In this document: piece after piece, positions 25,566 to 34,407 of the stretch
How positions within the stretch are numbered: the stretch's first letter is position 1
Layout of the letters: every line of letters begins with the position of its first letter
Assembly (NCBI GenBank): GCA_020634515.1
Contig: JACKBL010000006.1
Coordinates: 363,574 to 427,573 of the forward strand
Reading direction: 5' to 3'
DNA: 64,000 bases
Source: Ardenticatenales bacterium
GTDB lineage: Bacteria; Chloroflexota; Anaerolineae; Promineifilales; Promineifilaceae
Notes under the pieces: generated by a model
What the model was told of the DNA's origin: nothing
The model's database searches: none
The model's input: the letters and a program-made list of their open reading frames with translations, nothing else
Translations under genes and position numbers: made by a program

Positions 25566-28271
25566 ATGCAACGAACCTATCAAACTGTGGGTATCCGACG
25601 CTGGCTGTTTTGGCTGCTCGTCGTCGGATTTCTTTGGGTCGTGATCAGTCGCCTCACGGAAATCGGCAACCTGCTGCAAACCATCCGCCAGGGAGCCTGG
25701 CAGTGGGTACTGCTGGCGGCAACCTTCCAAATTGGCCGCTACCTGGCCTACACCGGCGTCTTTTATCACAGCTTCGCTACCGTTAACGTCAAAAGCCGCT
25801 TCCGCGACCTGATTCCGCTCACCTTCGCGGCCATGTTCATCAACTCCACCGCCCCCTCCGGCGGCGCGGCAGGCATGGCCGTATTCATTGATGATGCGCA
25901 GCGGCGCGGCGAGTCGGCGGCCAAAGCCACTGCCGGCACGGTCCTGGTCGGCGTCGCTGACTATGGAGCCTATTCCATGCTGCTCCTGGTCAGTCTGCTC
26001 TTGCTGCTGCAAAAACACCAGCTAACGACGCTGGAAGTGATCGGCGCGCTGACGCTGTTCGTTTTCATGCTCGTGCTGTCGGCGATCCTGGCGCTGGGTT
26101 TGTGGCGTCCCCAGGCGCTGCACCGGCTGCTGTCCGCGTTCCAACGGCTGGTGACGCGCGTCTTCGCGTTGCTGCGCCGCCCCGCCCCGTTTCCGCTGGG
26201 TTGGGCGGATGAGTACGCGGGGGAGTTTAGTCTGGCGGCAGGGGCAATTGCCGGCAATCCACACCAGGTCGTGCGTACGGTTTTGGTCGGGCTGACCGGG
26301 CATCTGATCAATGTGGTCAGCCTCTACTGTGTGTTTCATGCTTTTCGGCAAGAGGCGGCGTGGGGGGTGATTGTGCCGGCATACAGCATGACCTACCTCT
26401 TCTGGATCGTCTCCCCCACCCCCAACGGCATCGGCATCGTCGAATCCATCATGCCCCTCATCTACACCACCTTCGGCATCTCCACCGAAGCCGGAACCAT
26501 CATCAACCTCGTCTTTCGCGGCCTCACCTTCTGGATACCCATGCTCCTCGGCTTCGTCCTCCTCCGCCGCCTAAAAATGTTCCGCGGCCCCGAACGCGAC
26601 CTCGCCGAAGAAGGACAAGTACGCCTCATCGCCACCCTCACCGGCCTCATGGGCATCGTCAACGTCCTCTCCGCCATCACCCCCGGCTTCGCCGCACGCC
26701 TCACCCTCCTCACCACCTACTCCCCCATGACGGTCGCCCAGGGCGGACGCCTCACCGCCGTCATCAGCGGCTTCATCCTCATCTTCCTCGGCCTCGGCCT
26801 CTGGCGGCGCAAACAAAACGCCTGGTACCTCACCATGATCGTCCTCGCCGTCTCCGTCGCCAGCCACCTCCTCAAAGGGCTAGACTACGAAGTCGCCATC
26901 ATGGCCGCGCTGCTCTCCCTGCTGCTCCTCACGCAACGCTCCCACTTCCACGCCCTCTCCGACGTCCCCTCCATGCGCCAGGCCGCCTGGACCCTCGTTG
27001 GCTCCCTCGCCTTCACCCTCGCCTACGGCTCCATCGGCTTCTATCTCCTCGACCAGCATTACAGCGTGCAGTTCGGCCTCACCCGCGCCCTCAGCCAGAC
27101 CGTGATCATGTTCACGCAGTTCTACGATCCCGGCCTCATCCCCATCACCGGCTTCGGCCACTACTTCGCCACCTCCATCTACATCGTCGGCGCGGTCACA
27201 TTTGGCTACGCCTTCCTTATGCTGCTGCAGCCCGTCCTCATGCGCAACGCCCCCTCCGCCGCCGACCGCCAACGCGCCGCCCGCATCGTCCGCCAGCATG
27301 GCCGCACCACCCTGGCGCGCATGGCCCTCCTCCACGATAAATCGTACTACTTCAGCGAAGGGGGTTCCGTCATCGCGTTCGCCGTCAAGGGGCGCATGGC
27401 CGTCGCCCTCGGCGACCCCATCGGCCCGCCCGCCGACGCCCCCGCCGCCATCCGTCAGTTTCAGCTTCACTGCCGCAAGCACGACTGGGACGTGGCCTTC
27501 TACCAGGCGCAACCCGACCACCTGGAAGCGTACCGGCAGCTTGGCTTGCGCGCCGTCTGCATCGGGCAGGAAGGGATTGTTGACCTGACTTGCCCTGCCT
27601 CTCGTGACTACGCGAAGGCGTTTGTGCCCGCGCCTGGAGCGGCGCGCAGCCAGACGGCCATTTACACGCCGCCCCTCTCCGATGGCCTGCTCAGCCAGTT
27701 ACAAGTGGTCAGCGACGAATGGCTCACAGACCGGCACGAACAGGAGATGCGCTTCGCCCAGGGCTGGTTTGACCCCGCCTACGTGCGCCAGAGCGTGGTC
27801 GTGGCCGCCTATGACGCGAATGGCTCCTTGCAGGCGTTCGCCAACATCGTCCCCGAGTATCAAAAACAGGAAGTGGGCGTGGACATGATGCGCTGTAGAC
27901 ACAAAACGCCCCCCGCCGTCATTGACCGCCTCTATGCCGCGCTGCTCGAATGGGCGCAAGCGCAGGGGTACGCCGCCTGCAACCTGGGGCTGGCCCGCCA
28001 CCCCCAGATCAACGGCGAAACGGACGATGCCGCCCTGAACCAACTGCTGCGCTACGTCAACGAACACATGGAACGGCTCTACCACTTCGAGGAACTGCCC
28101 TTCCCCCGCACCCTGCGCCCCCGCTGGGAACCCCGCTACCTCGTCTTCTCCGAAGCCACCCACCTCCCCGCCGTCTGGCGCACCATCATCCGCGCCAGCA
28201 ACAGCCGCAACTTCCGCCGCCAGACCCTCCGCCTCCTCCTCTACCAACTCCGCCTCTCCCGCCGCAAATAG
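25566..28271 (+). CDS. mprF: MprF-like phosphatidylglycerol lysyltransferase/flippase
   Basis: A 901-residue membrane protein. The N-terminal 560 residues hold many hydrophobic helices, including the flippase-type start (NSTAPSGGAAGMAVFIDDA, SPTPNGIGIVE). The C-terminal 330 residues form the cytosolic DUF2156 aminoacyl-transfer domain (LLHDKSYYFSEGG, VALGDPIGPP, WDVAFYQ, FANIVPEYQKQEVGVDMMR). MprF transfers lysine or alanine from tRNA to phosphatidylglycerol and moves the lipid outward, lowering surface negative charge. The amino acid used cannot be read from sequence. From about 26374 to the end, codons become extremely C-rich. Confidence 0.9.
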   Translation: MQRTYQTVGIRRWLFWLLVVGFLWVVISRLTEIGNLLQTIRQGAWQWVLLAATFQIGRYLAYTGVFYHSFATVNVKSRFRDLIPLTFAAMFINSTAPSGGAAGMAVFIDDAQRRGESAAKATAGTVLVGVADYGAYSMLLLVSLLLLLQKHQLTTLEVIGALTLFVFMLVLSAILALGLWRPQALHRLLSAFQRLVTRVFALLRRPAPFPLGWADEYAGEFSLAAGAIAGNPHQVVRTVLVGLTGHLINVVSLYCVFHAFRQEAAWGVIVPAYSMTYLFWIVSPTPNGIGIVESIMPLIYTTFGISTEAGTIINLVFRGLTFWIPMLLGFVLLRRLKMFRGPERDLAEEGQVRLIATLTGLMGIVNVLSAITPGFAARLTLLTTYSPMTVAQGGRLTAVISGFILIFLGLGLWRRKQNAWYLTMIVLAVSVASHLLKGLDYEVAIMAALLSLLLLTQRSHFHALSDVPSMRQAAWTLVGSLAFTLAYGSIGFYLLDQHYSVQFGLTRALSQTVIMFTQFYDPGLIPITGFGHYFATSIYIVGAVTFGYAFLMLLQPVLMRNAPSAADRQRAARIVRQHGRTTLARMALLHDKSYYFSEGGSVIAFAVKGRMAVALGDPIGPPADAPAAIRQFQLHCRKHDWDVAFYQAQPDHLEAYRQLGLRAVCIGQEGIVDLTCPASRDYAKAFVPAPGAARSQTAIYTPPLSDGLLSQLQVVSDEWLTDRHEQEMRFAQGWFDPAYVRQSVVVAAYDANGSLQAFANIVPEYQKQEVGVDMMRCRHKTPPAVIDRLYAALLEWAQAQGYAACNLGLARHPQINGETDDAALNQLLRYVNEHMERLYHFEELPFPRTLRPRWEPRYLVFSEATHLPAVWRTIIRASNSRNFRRQTLRLLLYQLRLSRRK

Positions 28272-28296
28272 CCACGCCCACTCGCCCGGCTCCCGT

Positions 28297-28331
28297 AGAT
28301 TGCAAAAATCTGCGAGATTTTTGTAATCCAC
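28297..28331. repeat. Palindromic repeat GTAGATTGCAAAAATCT..., left copy
   Basis: The inverted arms GATTGCAAAAATCT and AGATTTTTGTAATC flank GCG. A matching copy in the same orientation is at 32920-32957. The two bracket the hairpin array and the KAP-FGE gene. Confidence 0.85.
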
Positions 28332-28340
28332 CCGCGCGGC

Positions 28341-29888
28341 GGCGTCGTTGTAGGACAATTCGCTGAATTGTCCTGGCAATTTCGCAAATTGCCCGACGAA
28401 GAAACCTGCCGCCCGCGCGGCGGCGTCGTTGTAGGACAATTCGCCGAATTGTCCTGGCAATTTCGGCAAATTGCCCGACGAGCAGGGCTGCCACCCGCGC
28501 AGCGTCGTTGTAGGACAATTCGCTGAATTGTCCTGGCAATTCCGCAAATTGCCCGACGAGCAGGGCTGCCACCCGCGCGAGCCGCCACCCGCGGAGCAGC
28601 GTCGTTGTAGGACAATTCGCCGCCGAATTGTCCTGGCAATTTCCGCAAATTGCCCGACGAGCAGGGCTGCCGCCCGCGCGACAGCGTCGTCGTTGTAGGA
28701 CAATTCGCCGAATTGTCCGAATTGTCCTGGCAATTTCCGCAAATTGCCCGCAAACGCCCGACGAGCAGGGCTGCCACCCGCGCGACGGCGGCGTCGTTGT
28801 AGGACAATTCGCCGAATTGTCCTGGCAATTTCCGCAAATTGCCCGCGCCTGTCCTGGCAATTTCCGCGCGACGAGCGGCTGCCACCCGCGTCGTTGTAGG
28901 ACAATTCGCCGAATTGTCCTGGCAATTTCCGCAAATTGCCCTACGAGCAGGGCTGCCACCCGCGCGACAGCGTCGTTGTAGGACAATTCGCCGAATTGTC
29001 CCCGCGTTGTGCCATTCGCCGAATTGTCCGCAATTTCCGCAAATTGCCCTACGAGCAGAAACCTGCCACCCACGCGCGACAGCGTCGTTGTAGGACAATT
29101 CGCCGAATTGCCTGGCAATTTCCGCAAATTGCCCTACGAGCAGGGCTGCCACCCGCGCGAGCAGCGCTGCCACCCGCGCGCGTCGTTGTAGGACAATTCG
29201 CCTGAATTGTCCTGGCAATTTCCGCAAATTGCCCTACGAGCAGGGCTGCCACCCGCGCGACGGCGTCGTTGTAGGACAATTCGCCGAATTGTCCTGGCAA
29301 TTTCCGCAAATTGCCCGACGAGCAGGGCTGCCACCCGCGCGACAGCGTCGTTGTAGGACAATTCGCTGAATTGTCCGCAATTTCGCAAATTGCCCGACGA
29401 GCAGGGCTGCCACCCGCGCGATAGCAGCGTCGTTGTAGGACAATTCGCCGAATTGTCCTGGCAATTTCCGCAAATTGCCCTACGAGCAGGGCTGCCACCC
29501 AAAGCGCGGCGTCGTTGTAGGACAATTCGCTGAATTGTCCTGGCAATTTCCGCAAATTGCCCTACGAGCAGGGCTGGCGTCGTTGTGGGACAATTCGCCG
29601 AATTGTCCTGGCAATTTCCGCAAATTGCCCGACGAGCAGGGCTGCCACCCGCGCGACAGCGTCGTTGTAGGACAATTCGCCGAATTGTCCTGGCAATTTC
29701 GCAAATTGCCCGACGAGCAGGGCGGCCACCCGCGCGACGGCGTCGTTGTAGGACAATTCGCTGAATTGTCCTGGCAATTTCCGCAAATTGCCCTACGAGC
29801 AGGGCTGCCACCCGCGCGACAGCGTCGTTGTAGGACAATTCGCTGAATTGTCCTGGCAATTTCCGCAAATTGCCCTACGAGCAGGAAA
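28341..29888. repeat. Tandem array of 18 double-hairpin units
   Basis: The unit GTCGTTGTAGGACAATTCG begins 18 times at roughly 80-100 bp spacing. Each unit has a first hairpin (GGACAATTCG/CGAATTGTCC), a second (GGCAATTT/AAATTGCC) and a linker CGACGAGCAGGGCTGCCACC. In the second half the linker more often starts CTACGAG. Units vary in length, so reading frames are not preserved. Long open frames on both strands are artefacts of the repeat. Confidence 0.97.
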
Positions 29889-29964
29889 CCCGCGCGGGGC
29901 GTTGCGGGGGACACCCCCTCAAACACCCCCGCCAGAGAGATCAGCGTGCCAGAGTCCAGAGGCT

Positions 29965-32529
29965 TCAGCGATCAGCGGTAAATGGGGACAGAACCACGCG
30001 CAACCCGCGGGTGTTGCTCCAGTAATTCGAGGAGTAATGGTGGCGGACCCCGCAATGGAGCCAGCTTCGTTCGTTAATCCAGGAACCACCTTTAAGAACA
30101 AAATGGTCTGTATCGGATGCAGACCACTTTTCGCGGTCCGCCCCGGGCTTATAAGGATATCCCTGATACAGGCTGCGCGTCCATTCCCACACGTTGCCGC
30201 TCATATCGAGTAGTCCCCGCGCGCTGCCCCCGGCGGGAAAACAACCGACCGGGCTGGTACGCCCCAGGTCGCTTTCCTTACTATTGGCACACTCAGAGTC
30301 AAACGTATCGCCCCAGGGAAAAATTCGTCCATCATCGCCGCGCGCCGCCTTCTCCCATTCCGCCTCGCTGGGCAGCAGCACCCGGTATCCATTGGCCAAC
30401 GCCTGGCGTAAACCTGCTGGGGTCTCCACCCATTCGCGCAGCGCCTGATCCAGCCAGTTGCAATAAGCCACGGCATCAACCCACGCTATCCACATCACCG
30501 GATGATTCGCCGCCCCTTGCAGGCTGTCCTTATCTCGCGGTTCATAGCCGCTCTGCTGTGCAAAAAGGCGAAACTGCGCCAATGTCACCGGATAGCGCGC
30601 CAGGTAAAAGGTGGGCAACGTCACTTCATGCGCGGGTTGTTCATCCTCTCGCGCCTGCGGGTCGCGCTCCGGGTCGCTGCCCATGCGGAACGGTCCCGCC
30701 GGTATTTCCACAAACCCCAGCATCTCGTCCGCGGGCAGGCAATACCCCTCCGCGCCACGAAAGCGCGGGTCGCCCAACAGCGCCAGGGACTCCCCCGCGC
30801 TGACGCGGGCGGCGGTGGGCTGGTCGGGATTTTGCAAAACCGCCACCAACTGCCGCCGCGCCCCCTGGTGCTTCGGCCCCGCGCTGTCCGCCTCCTCGCT
30901 GTCCAGCACGCTCACCGCCTCCTGAATCCGCACCGCCTCCCCGCTGAGGAAGGCGTCCAACCCGACGACGACCTCCACCGGCGGCGCGGTCTCGTTGTTC
31001 TGCACCGCTCCCGCCAGGCGCACATATGCCTGCACTGCCTCGCGCGCCAGTCCGGAAAACCGCGCCCGCTCCCGCCCTTCGCCCTCCTCGTCTGGCGGCG
31101 GGTAGGTCATCATCCGCCGCAGCAGCGCATTCTCCGTGCGGTTTTCCAGGTACGTCGCCAGCAAGCCACCCCGCCCCAGACTGCCCGCCGCCCCTTCTTC
31201 CTCCGCCGCCGCGTCTTCCTCGCCCTTTGGCGCGGGCAATATCCGTCGCGCCCCCATAAACAGATCCTCCTCGCTCACCGGGCGGCGCGCCATCTCCATC
31301 TCCAGCGTCTGCACCAGCGTCGGGTACTGCCGCCACAACTGGTACAACTCTGGGTACTGCGTTTGAATCACCACCGTCTTCGCCAGCAGCGGGTCCGCAA
31401 TCACGTCCTGCGGGAAACGGCGGTCGGCCACGCCGCGCAGCAGACGCAGGATATTCAGCACCCGCTTCACCTGGCGCGGATTGGGGTACAGCCCCCGCGC
31501 CAGCACCGCCTGCGTCCGTGGCGAAAGGTCCGCCGCCAGTTTTTCAATAAAAGTGGTCACGTCCTCCACCGCCAGCGGCGGCAAATGAAACGGAATCTGC
31601 ACGATCTTCTGCAAATAGCTGTCGCCACGTATAGGCAGTTCTAGCCGCTCCCCGCCCGCCCCGCGCAGCATGGCCCCGTAGCGGATTTCAATACCCTGGC
31701 GAATCACAGCCTGATCCATGCCCAACACAAACACCGCGCCGGGCACTTCCAGGAACAGCTTGATCGCCTCCAGCACCTCCACCGCCTTCTCCGGCAGACA
31801 GCGGTCCAGGTCATCCACGAAAACGACCAGCCGACCTGCCGCGCCCGCGTCAATCAACTGCACCGCCTCCCGAAACATAGCCTCGAACTGCTCCATGTGG
31901 AACAACTGGCGGCGATGGTACTGCTTTGTCTCACGGCCAATGGCCGCCGCCGCTTTCTGGATTTCCGCCACGGGCGTATCGTCCCCGCCCATCATCTTTT
32001 TGAGTTGAGGGAACAGCCCCGCCGTACCCAATGTGGCCGCCGTCTCCACGCCCGCTTTGGTCGTATTGCTGATGAACTGCCACCAGTTGATAGCCCGCCC
32101 GCCCATCTCCGTCCAGTCCGCCGCCTGGTAGACGCTCTCCTCCAACCGCTGCAACAGGTCAACGAGCCGCTGCTCCCGCTCCCCTGGCTGCTGTAAAATA
32201 GGGCGTTCTTCGCGCGGCGCGCCCGCCGGTTCGGTCTCCCGTGGATACAGCGCATCCAGCACGCGCAAGATAAAGGCGCGCCACAAAGCCTCCTGGCGGT
32301 CATACTTCCACGCCGTAAACCAGACGGTGCGGCGGCTGTCTAGCCCTTCACCTTCCAGCTTCCGGCGCAACATGCGCATCAGGCTCGTCTTGCCGCTGCC
32401 CCACGGACCAAAAACGCCCACCGTCAGCGGCGTCTCCGCCTGCGTAATCACATCATACAGCGCCGCCCGGAAATCGTCGTAACGCAGCAAATCATCACTT
32501 GTAGCCTGATCCGTATGGTATCGCCCCAT
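29965..32529 (-). CDS. KAP family P-loop NTPase fused to a C-terminal FGE-sulfatase domain
   Basis: An 854-residue protein. Residues 1-400 are a KAP NTPase: Walker A GPWGSGKTS (41-49), Walker B LVVFVDDLDRC (234-244), and NPRQVKRVLNILRLL as the C-terminal KAP signature. A charged linker with HEAT-like wording (LVAVLQNPDQPTAARVSAGESLALLGD) leads to an FGE-sulfatase fold from about residue 610 (FVEIPAGPFRMGSDPE, YPVTLAQF, LPSEAEWEKAARG, GNVWEWT, KGGSWINE). The start MGRYHTDQ follows AGGGAGA. KAP and FGE domains recur in conflict systems and signalling NTPases; an immunity role is inference. No formylglycine substrate gene is adjacent. Confidence 0.9.
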   Translation of the reverse strand: MGRYHTDQATSDDLLRYDDFRAALYDVITQAETPLTVGVFGPWGSGKTSLMRMLRRKLEGEGLDSRRTVWFTAWKYDRQEALWRAFILRVLDALYPRETEPAGAPREERPILQQPGEREQRLVDLLQRLEESVYQAADWTEMGGRAINWWQFISNTTKAGVETAATLGTAGLFPQLKKMMGGDDTPVAEIQKAAAAIGRETKQYHRRQLFHMEQFEAMFREAVQLIDAGAAGRLVVFVDDLDRCLPEKAVEVLEAIKLFLEVPGAVFVLGMDQAVIRQGIEIRYGAMLRGAGGERLELPIRGDSYLQKIVQIPFHLPPLAVEDVTTFIEKLAADLSPRTQAVLARGLYPNPRQVKRVLNILRLLRGVADRRFPQDVIADPLLAKTVVIQTQYPELYQLWRQYPTLVQTLEMEMARRPVSEEDLFMGARRILPAPKGEEDAAAEEEGAAGSLGRGGLLATYLENRTENALLRRMMTYPPPDEEGEGRERARFSGLAREAVQAYVRLAGAVQNNETAPPVEVVVGLDAFLSGEAVRIQEAVSVLDSEEADSAGPKHQGARRQLVAVLQNPDQPTAARVSAGESLALLGDPRFRGAEGYCLPADEMLGFVEIPAGPFRMGSDPERDPQAREDEQPAHEVTLPTFYLARYPVTLAQFRLFAQQSGYEPRDKDSLQGAANHPVMWIAWVDAVAYCNWLDQALREWVETPAGLRQALANGYRVLLPSEAEWEKAARGDDGRIFPWGDTFDSECANSKESDLGRTSPVGCFPAGGSARGLLDMSGNVWEWTRSLYQGYPYKPGADREKWSASDTDHFVLKGGSWINERSWLHCGVRHHYSSNYWSNTRGLRVVLSPFTADR

Positions 32530-32605
32530 CGCTCTTTTTCTCCCTATAAAAGGTAAGGCGCGCATCGCATAACGCCGCGCGACTTTGAAATCAGACCGCC
32601 GCCAA

Positions 32606-32716
32606 TCACCACTCTCCCGTCAATTCCTCGCTTTCCTGCTCCGCATAAGGGGGGCACTGATCGATGTAAAGAATATCCGCTGTCCGATCATAGCGAAAGG
32701 TCAGTCGCGTTTCCAT
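32606..32716 (-). pseudogene. Truncated DUF2283-like fragment (36 codons)
   Basis: The minus strand reads METRLTFRYDRTADILYID then QCPPYAEQESEELTGEW and stops. DUF2283 proteins start with this pattern (YDxxADxLYI) and continue another 30 or so residues, so the C-terminal half is missing. It could be a tiny real gene, but a decayed fragment is likelier. It lies about 75 bases upstream of the KAP-FGE gene on the same strand. Confidence 0.55.
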
Positions 32717-32758
32717 GTTTTATCTTCTCGAGTCTGGCGAAATCCACATATAATGATC

Positions 32759-32818
32759 GGAGTCGAGGCTTTAGCCGGGTCAAGCTCCCTATGCGGACCG
32801 GCTGAAGCCTCCACTCCA
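32759..32818. repeat. Inverted repeat GGAGTCGAGGCTTTAGCCGG...CCGGCTGAAGCCTCCACTCC
   Basis: Arms of about 20 bases with two differences form a long hairpin with an 18-20 base loop. No gene is supported between 32717 and 33005. Confidence 0.8.
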
Positions 32819-32919
32819 AGAGAGCCAGAGTCCAGTTGGCTTCTTCAAACATCGTGTCATTGGTTGCACGCCAGAGAATCTTTCGAGGGGGTATTGTAGC
32901 ATAAAGCCACTCCCGGTAG

Positions 32920-32957
32920 GCGTAGATTACAAAAATCTTGGAGATTTTTGTAATCTT
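32920..32957. repeat. Palindromic repeat GTAGATTACAAAAATCT..., right copy
   Basis: The arms GATTACAAAAATCT and AGATTTTTGTAATC are perfect complements apart from the loop. Partner of the element at 28297. Confidence 0.85.
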
Positions 32958-33005
32958 GGGCAGCGCGGCGGTGGGGCGGCGGCTTGCGGGTCGGGGGGGA
33001 TGCGG

Positions 33006-34187
33006 TTAGCGCAGGCGGAGTTCCTGGTAGGCGTATATCTGGTAGGGATAAGGGATGTTGTTGAGGGCGGCGAGGGTGGGCCAGTCGAGGCCGAAGCGGG
33101 CGGCGACGGCGGCGAGGGTGTCGCCGGGCTGGACGAGGTAGGTGGCGGGGAGGGTAGGCGTGGTGGCGCTGCTCCCTGGCAGTCGTAGCACCTGGCCCGG
33201 ATAAACGGTATAGGGTGGGTAGAGGCCGTTGAGTTGGGCCACGGCCTGCCAGTCCAACCCCAGGCGGCGGCAAATTTGCGCCAGATATTCCCCCGCCTGC
33301 ACCGTGTAGGTGCTGTCCCCGGCGGAGGGGATGCTGCCGGCAGGGGGCGAAGGGGCGGTGGTCCCGCCGGGCAGGCGCAGCACCTGGCCCGGATAAATCG
33401 TGTAGGGGAAGGTCAACTGGTTGAGGCGGGCGAGATCGGGCCAGGTGACGCCAAAGCGGGCGGCAATGGAGGCAAGGCGGTCGCCGGATTGCACGGTGTA
33501 GCCGTCCTGGCCGGTGGGCGACGGCGGCGGGACGGTGGGGGCCAGGCCGCGCACGAGGACGGCCATGTTCCCCAACACGGACCAGGAGGTGAGGAAGTCG
33601 GTGGCGCGGATGTATTGGGTGAGGCCGTCGGCGGCGTTGATCAAGACAACGGTCGTGGGTGTGTAGCCGACAAAGAGGAAGGTATGCTCAAAGGCGGCCA
33701 CGGTCGTTTGCCGGCCATCCTGCGCTGTGTACAACTGGGGCGTGCCCGCCCACACGTTGCCCACGAGCCAGACGATGGCGGGGCGACCCGCGGCTGCTTC
33801 GGCGCGCAGGTCGTCGAGGGAGAAGCCGCGCCCCGCCTGCGCGTCCAATCCGTAGGCGCGCAGCAATTGGGCCACCGGCCCGGCGTGGACGCCATAGTCG
33901 TTGGGTGGGATATTGCCCCAGGCGCCATGCACATCGCCGACAAAACCCACGTCAGGGTTGTCGGAACGGGGCAGGCCGGCGAAGAAGGTCGTTTCGCTGA
34001 CGTTGACGCCCCAGAAAGCGGCCAGGTCGGCCGCGGAGCGGGATTCGCAGGAGAGGCGATACGTCTGGGCGTGGCCGACGACGCCGTTGACGGTGGCGGA
34101 ATCGGGAAGCTGCGCCGCGGCAACAGGCGCAGCCCAACCGCCAGACACCAGGATGAAAAGCAATATGAAAACGAGGCGTTGTTTCAT
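33006..34187 (-). CDS. Secreted C39-like peptidase with three LysM domains
   Basis: A 393-residue protein. A signal peptide (KQRLVFILLFILVSGGWAAPVAAA split over residues 2-25) precedes a papain-fold C39_2-like domain with the candidate catalytic Cys in YRLSCESRSAADL and His in FEHTFLFVGY. Three LysM repeats follow (YTVQSGDRLASIAARFG, YTVQAGEYLAQICRRLG, YLVQPGDTLAAVAARFG), spaced by proline-rich linkers. LysM binds peptidoglycan, so the enzyme should be held at the cell wall. No clear ribosome-binding site precedes the ATG. Confidence 0.88.
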   Translation of the reverse strand: MKQRLVFILLFILVSGGWAAPVAAAQLPDSATVNGVVGHAQTYRLSCESRSAADLAAFWGVNVSETTFFAGLPRSDNPDVGFVGDVHGAWGNIPPNDYGVHAGPVAQLLRAYGLDAQAGRGFSLDDLRAEAAAGRPAIVWLVGNVWAGTPQLYTAQDGRQTTVAAFEHTFLFVGYTPTTVVLINAADGLTQYIRATDFLTSWSVLGNMAVLVRGLAPTVPPPSPTGQDGYTVQSGDRLASIAARFGVTWPDLARLNQLTFPYTIYPGQVLRLPGGTTAPSPPAGSIPSAGDSTYTVQAGEYLAQICRRLGLDWQAVAQLNGLYPPYTVYPGQVLRLPGSSATTPTLPATYLVQPGDTLAAVAARFGLDWPTLAALNNIPYPYQIYAYQELRLR

Positions 34188-34196
34188 GGGTCATGT

Positions 34197-34384
34197 AGGG
34201 CGGGTTGGCGACCCGCCTAATGCGCTGTTGCGGACAAGACGTTATGCAGGAGACAACATTCTCCGGTATTGTAGCTGAATGTTATGTCTTTTGGCGAAGG
34301 CGGCTTAAAATAGGTGAGGGGATGGAGAGCCAAACGATCATGGCTCATGTTGGCAAAGCGGGCGGGTTGGCAACCCGCCCTACA
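34197..34384. repeat. Pair of GGCGGGTTGGCAACCCGCC hairpins
   Basis: Two copies, at about 34197-34218 and 34358-34384, sit in the gap between two divergent secreted-protein genes. No other feature is seen in this gap. Confidence 0.85.
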
Positions 34385-34407
34385 GGATATGAAGGAGGGT
34401 TTAAGCG

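Noticed and set aside
28341..29888. CRISPR array
   Set aside because: Repeats occupy almost the whole unit, there are no unique spacers of constant length, and no cas gene is nearby.
28186..29926. Long minus-strand open frames of 150-410 codons rich in RTIRRIVLQRR and ARVAALLVGQF
   Set aside because: They are translations of the 18-unit hairpin array in several overlapping frames; unit lengths are not multiples of three, and no start site or conserved frame exists.
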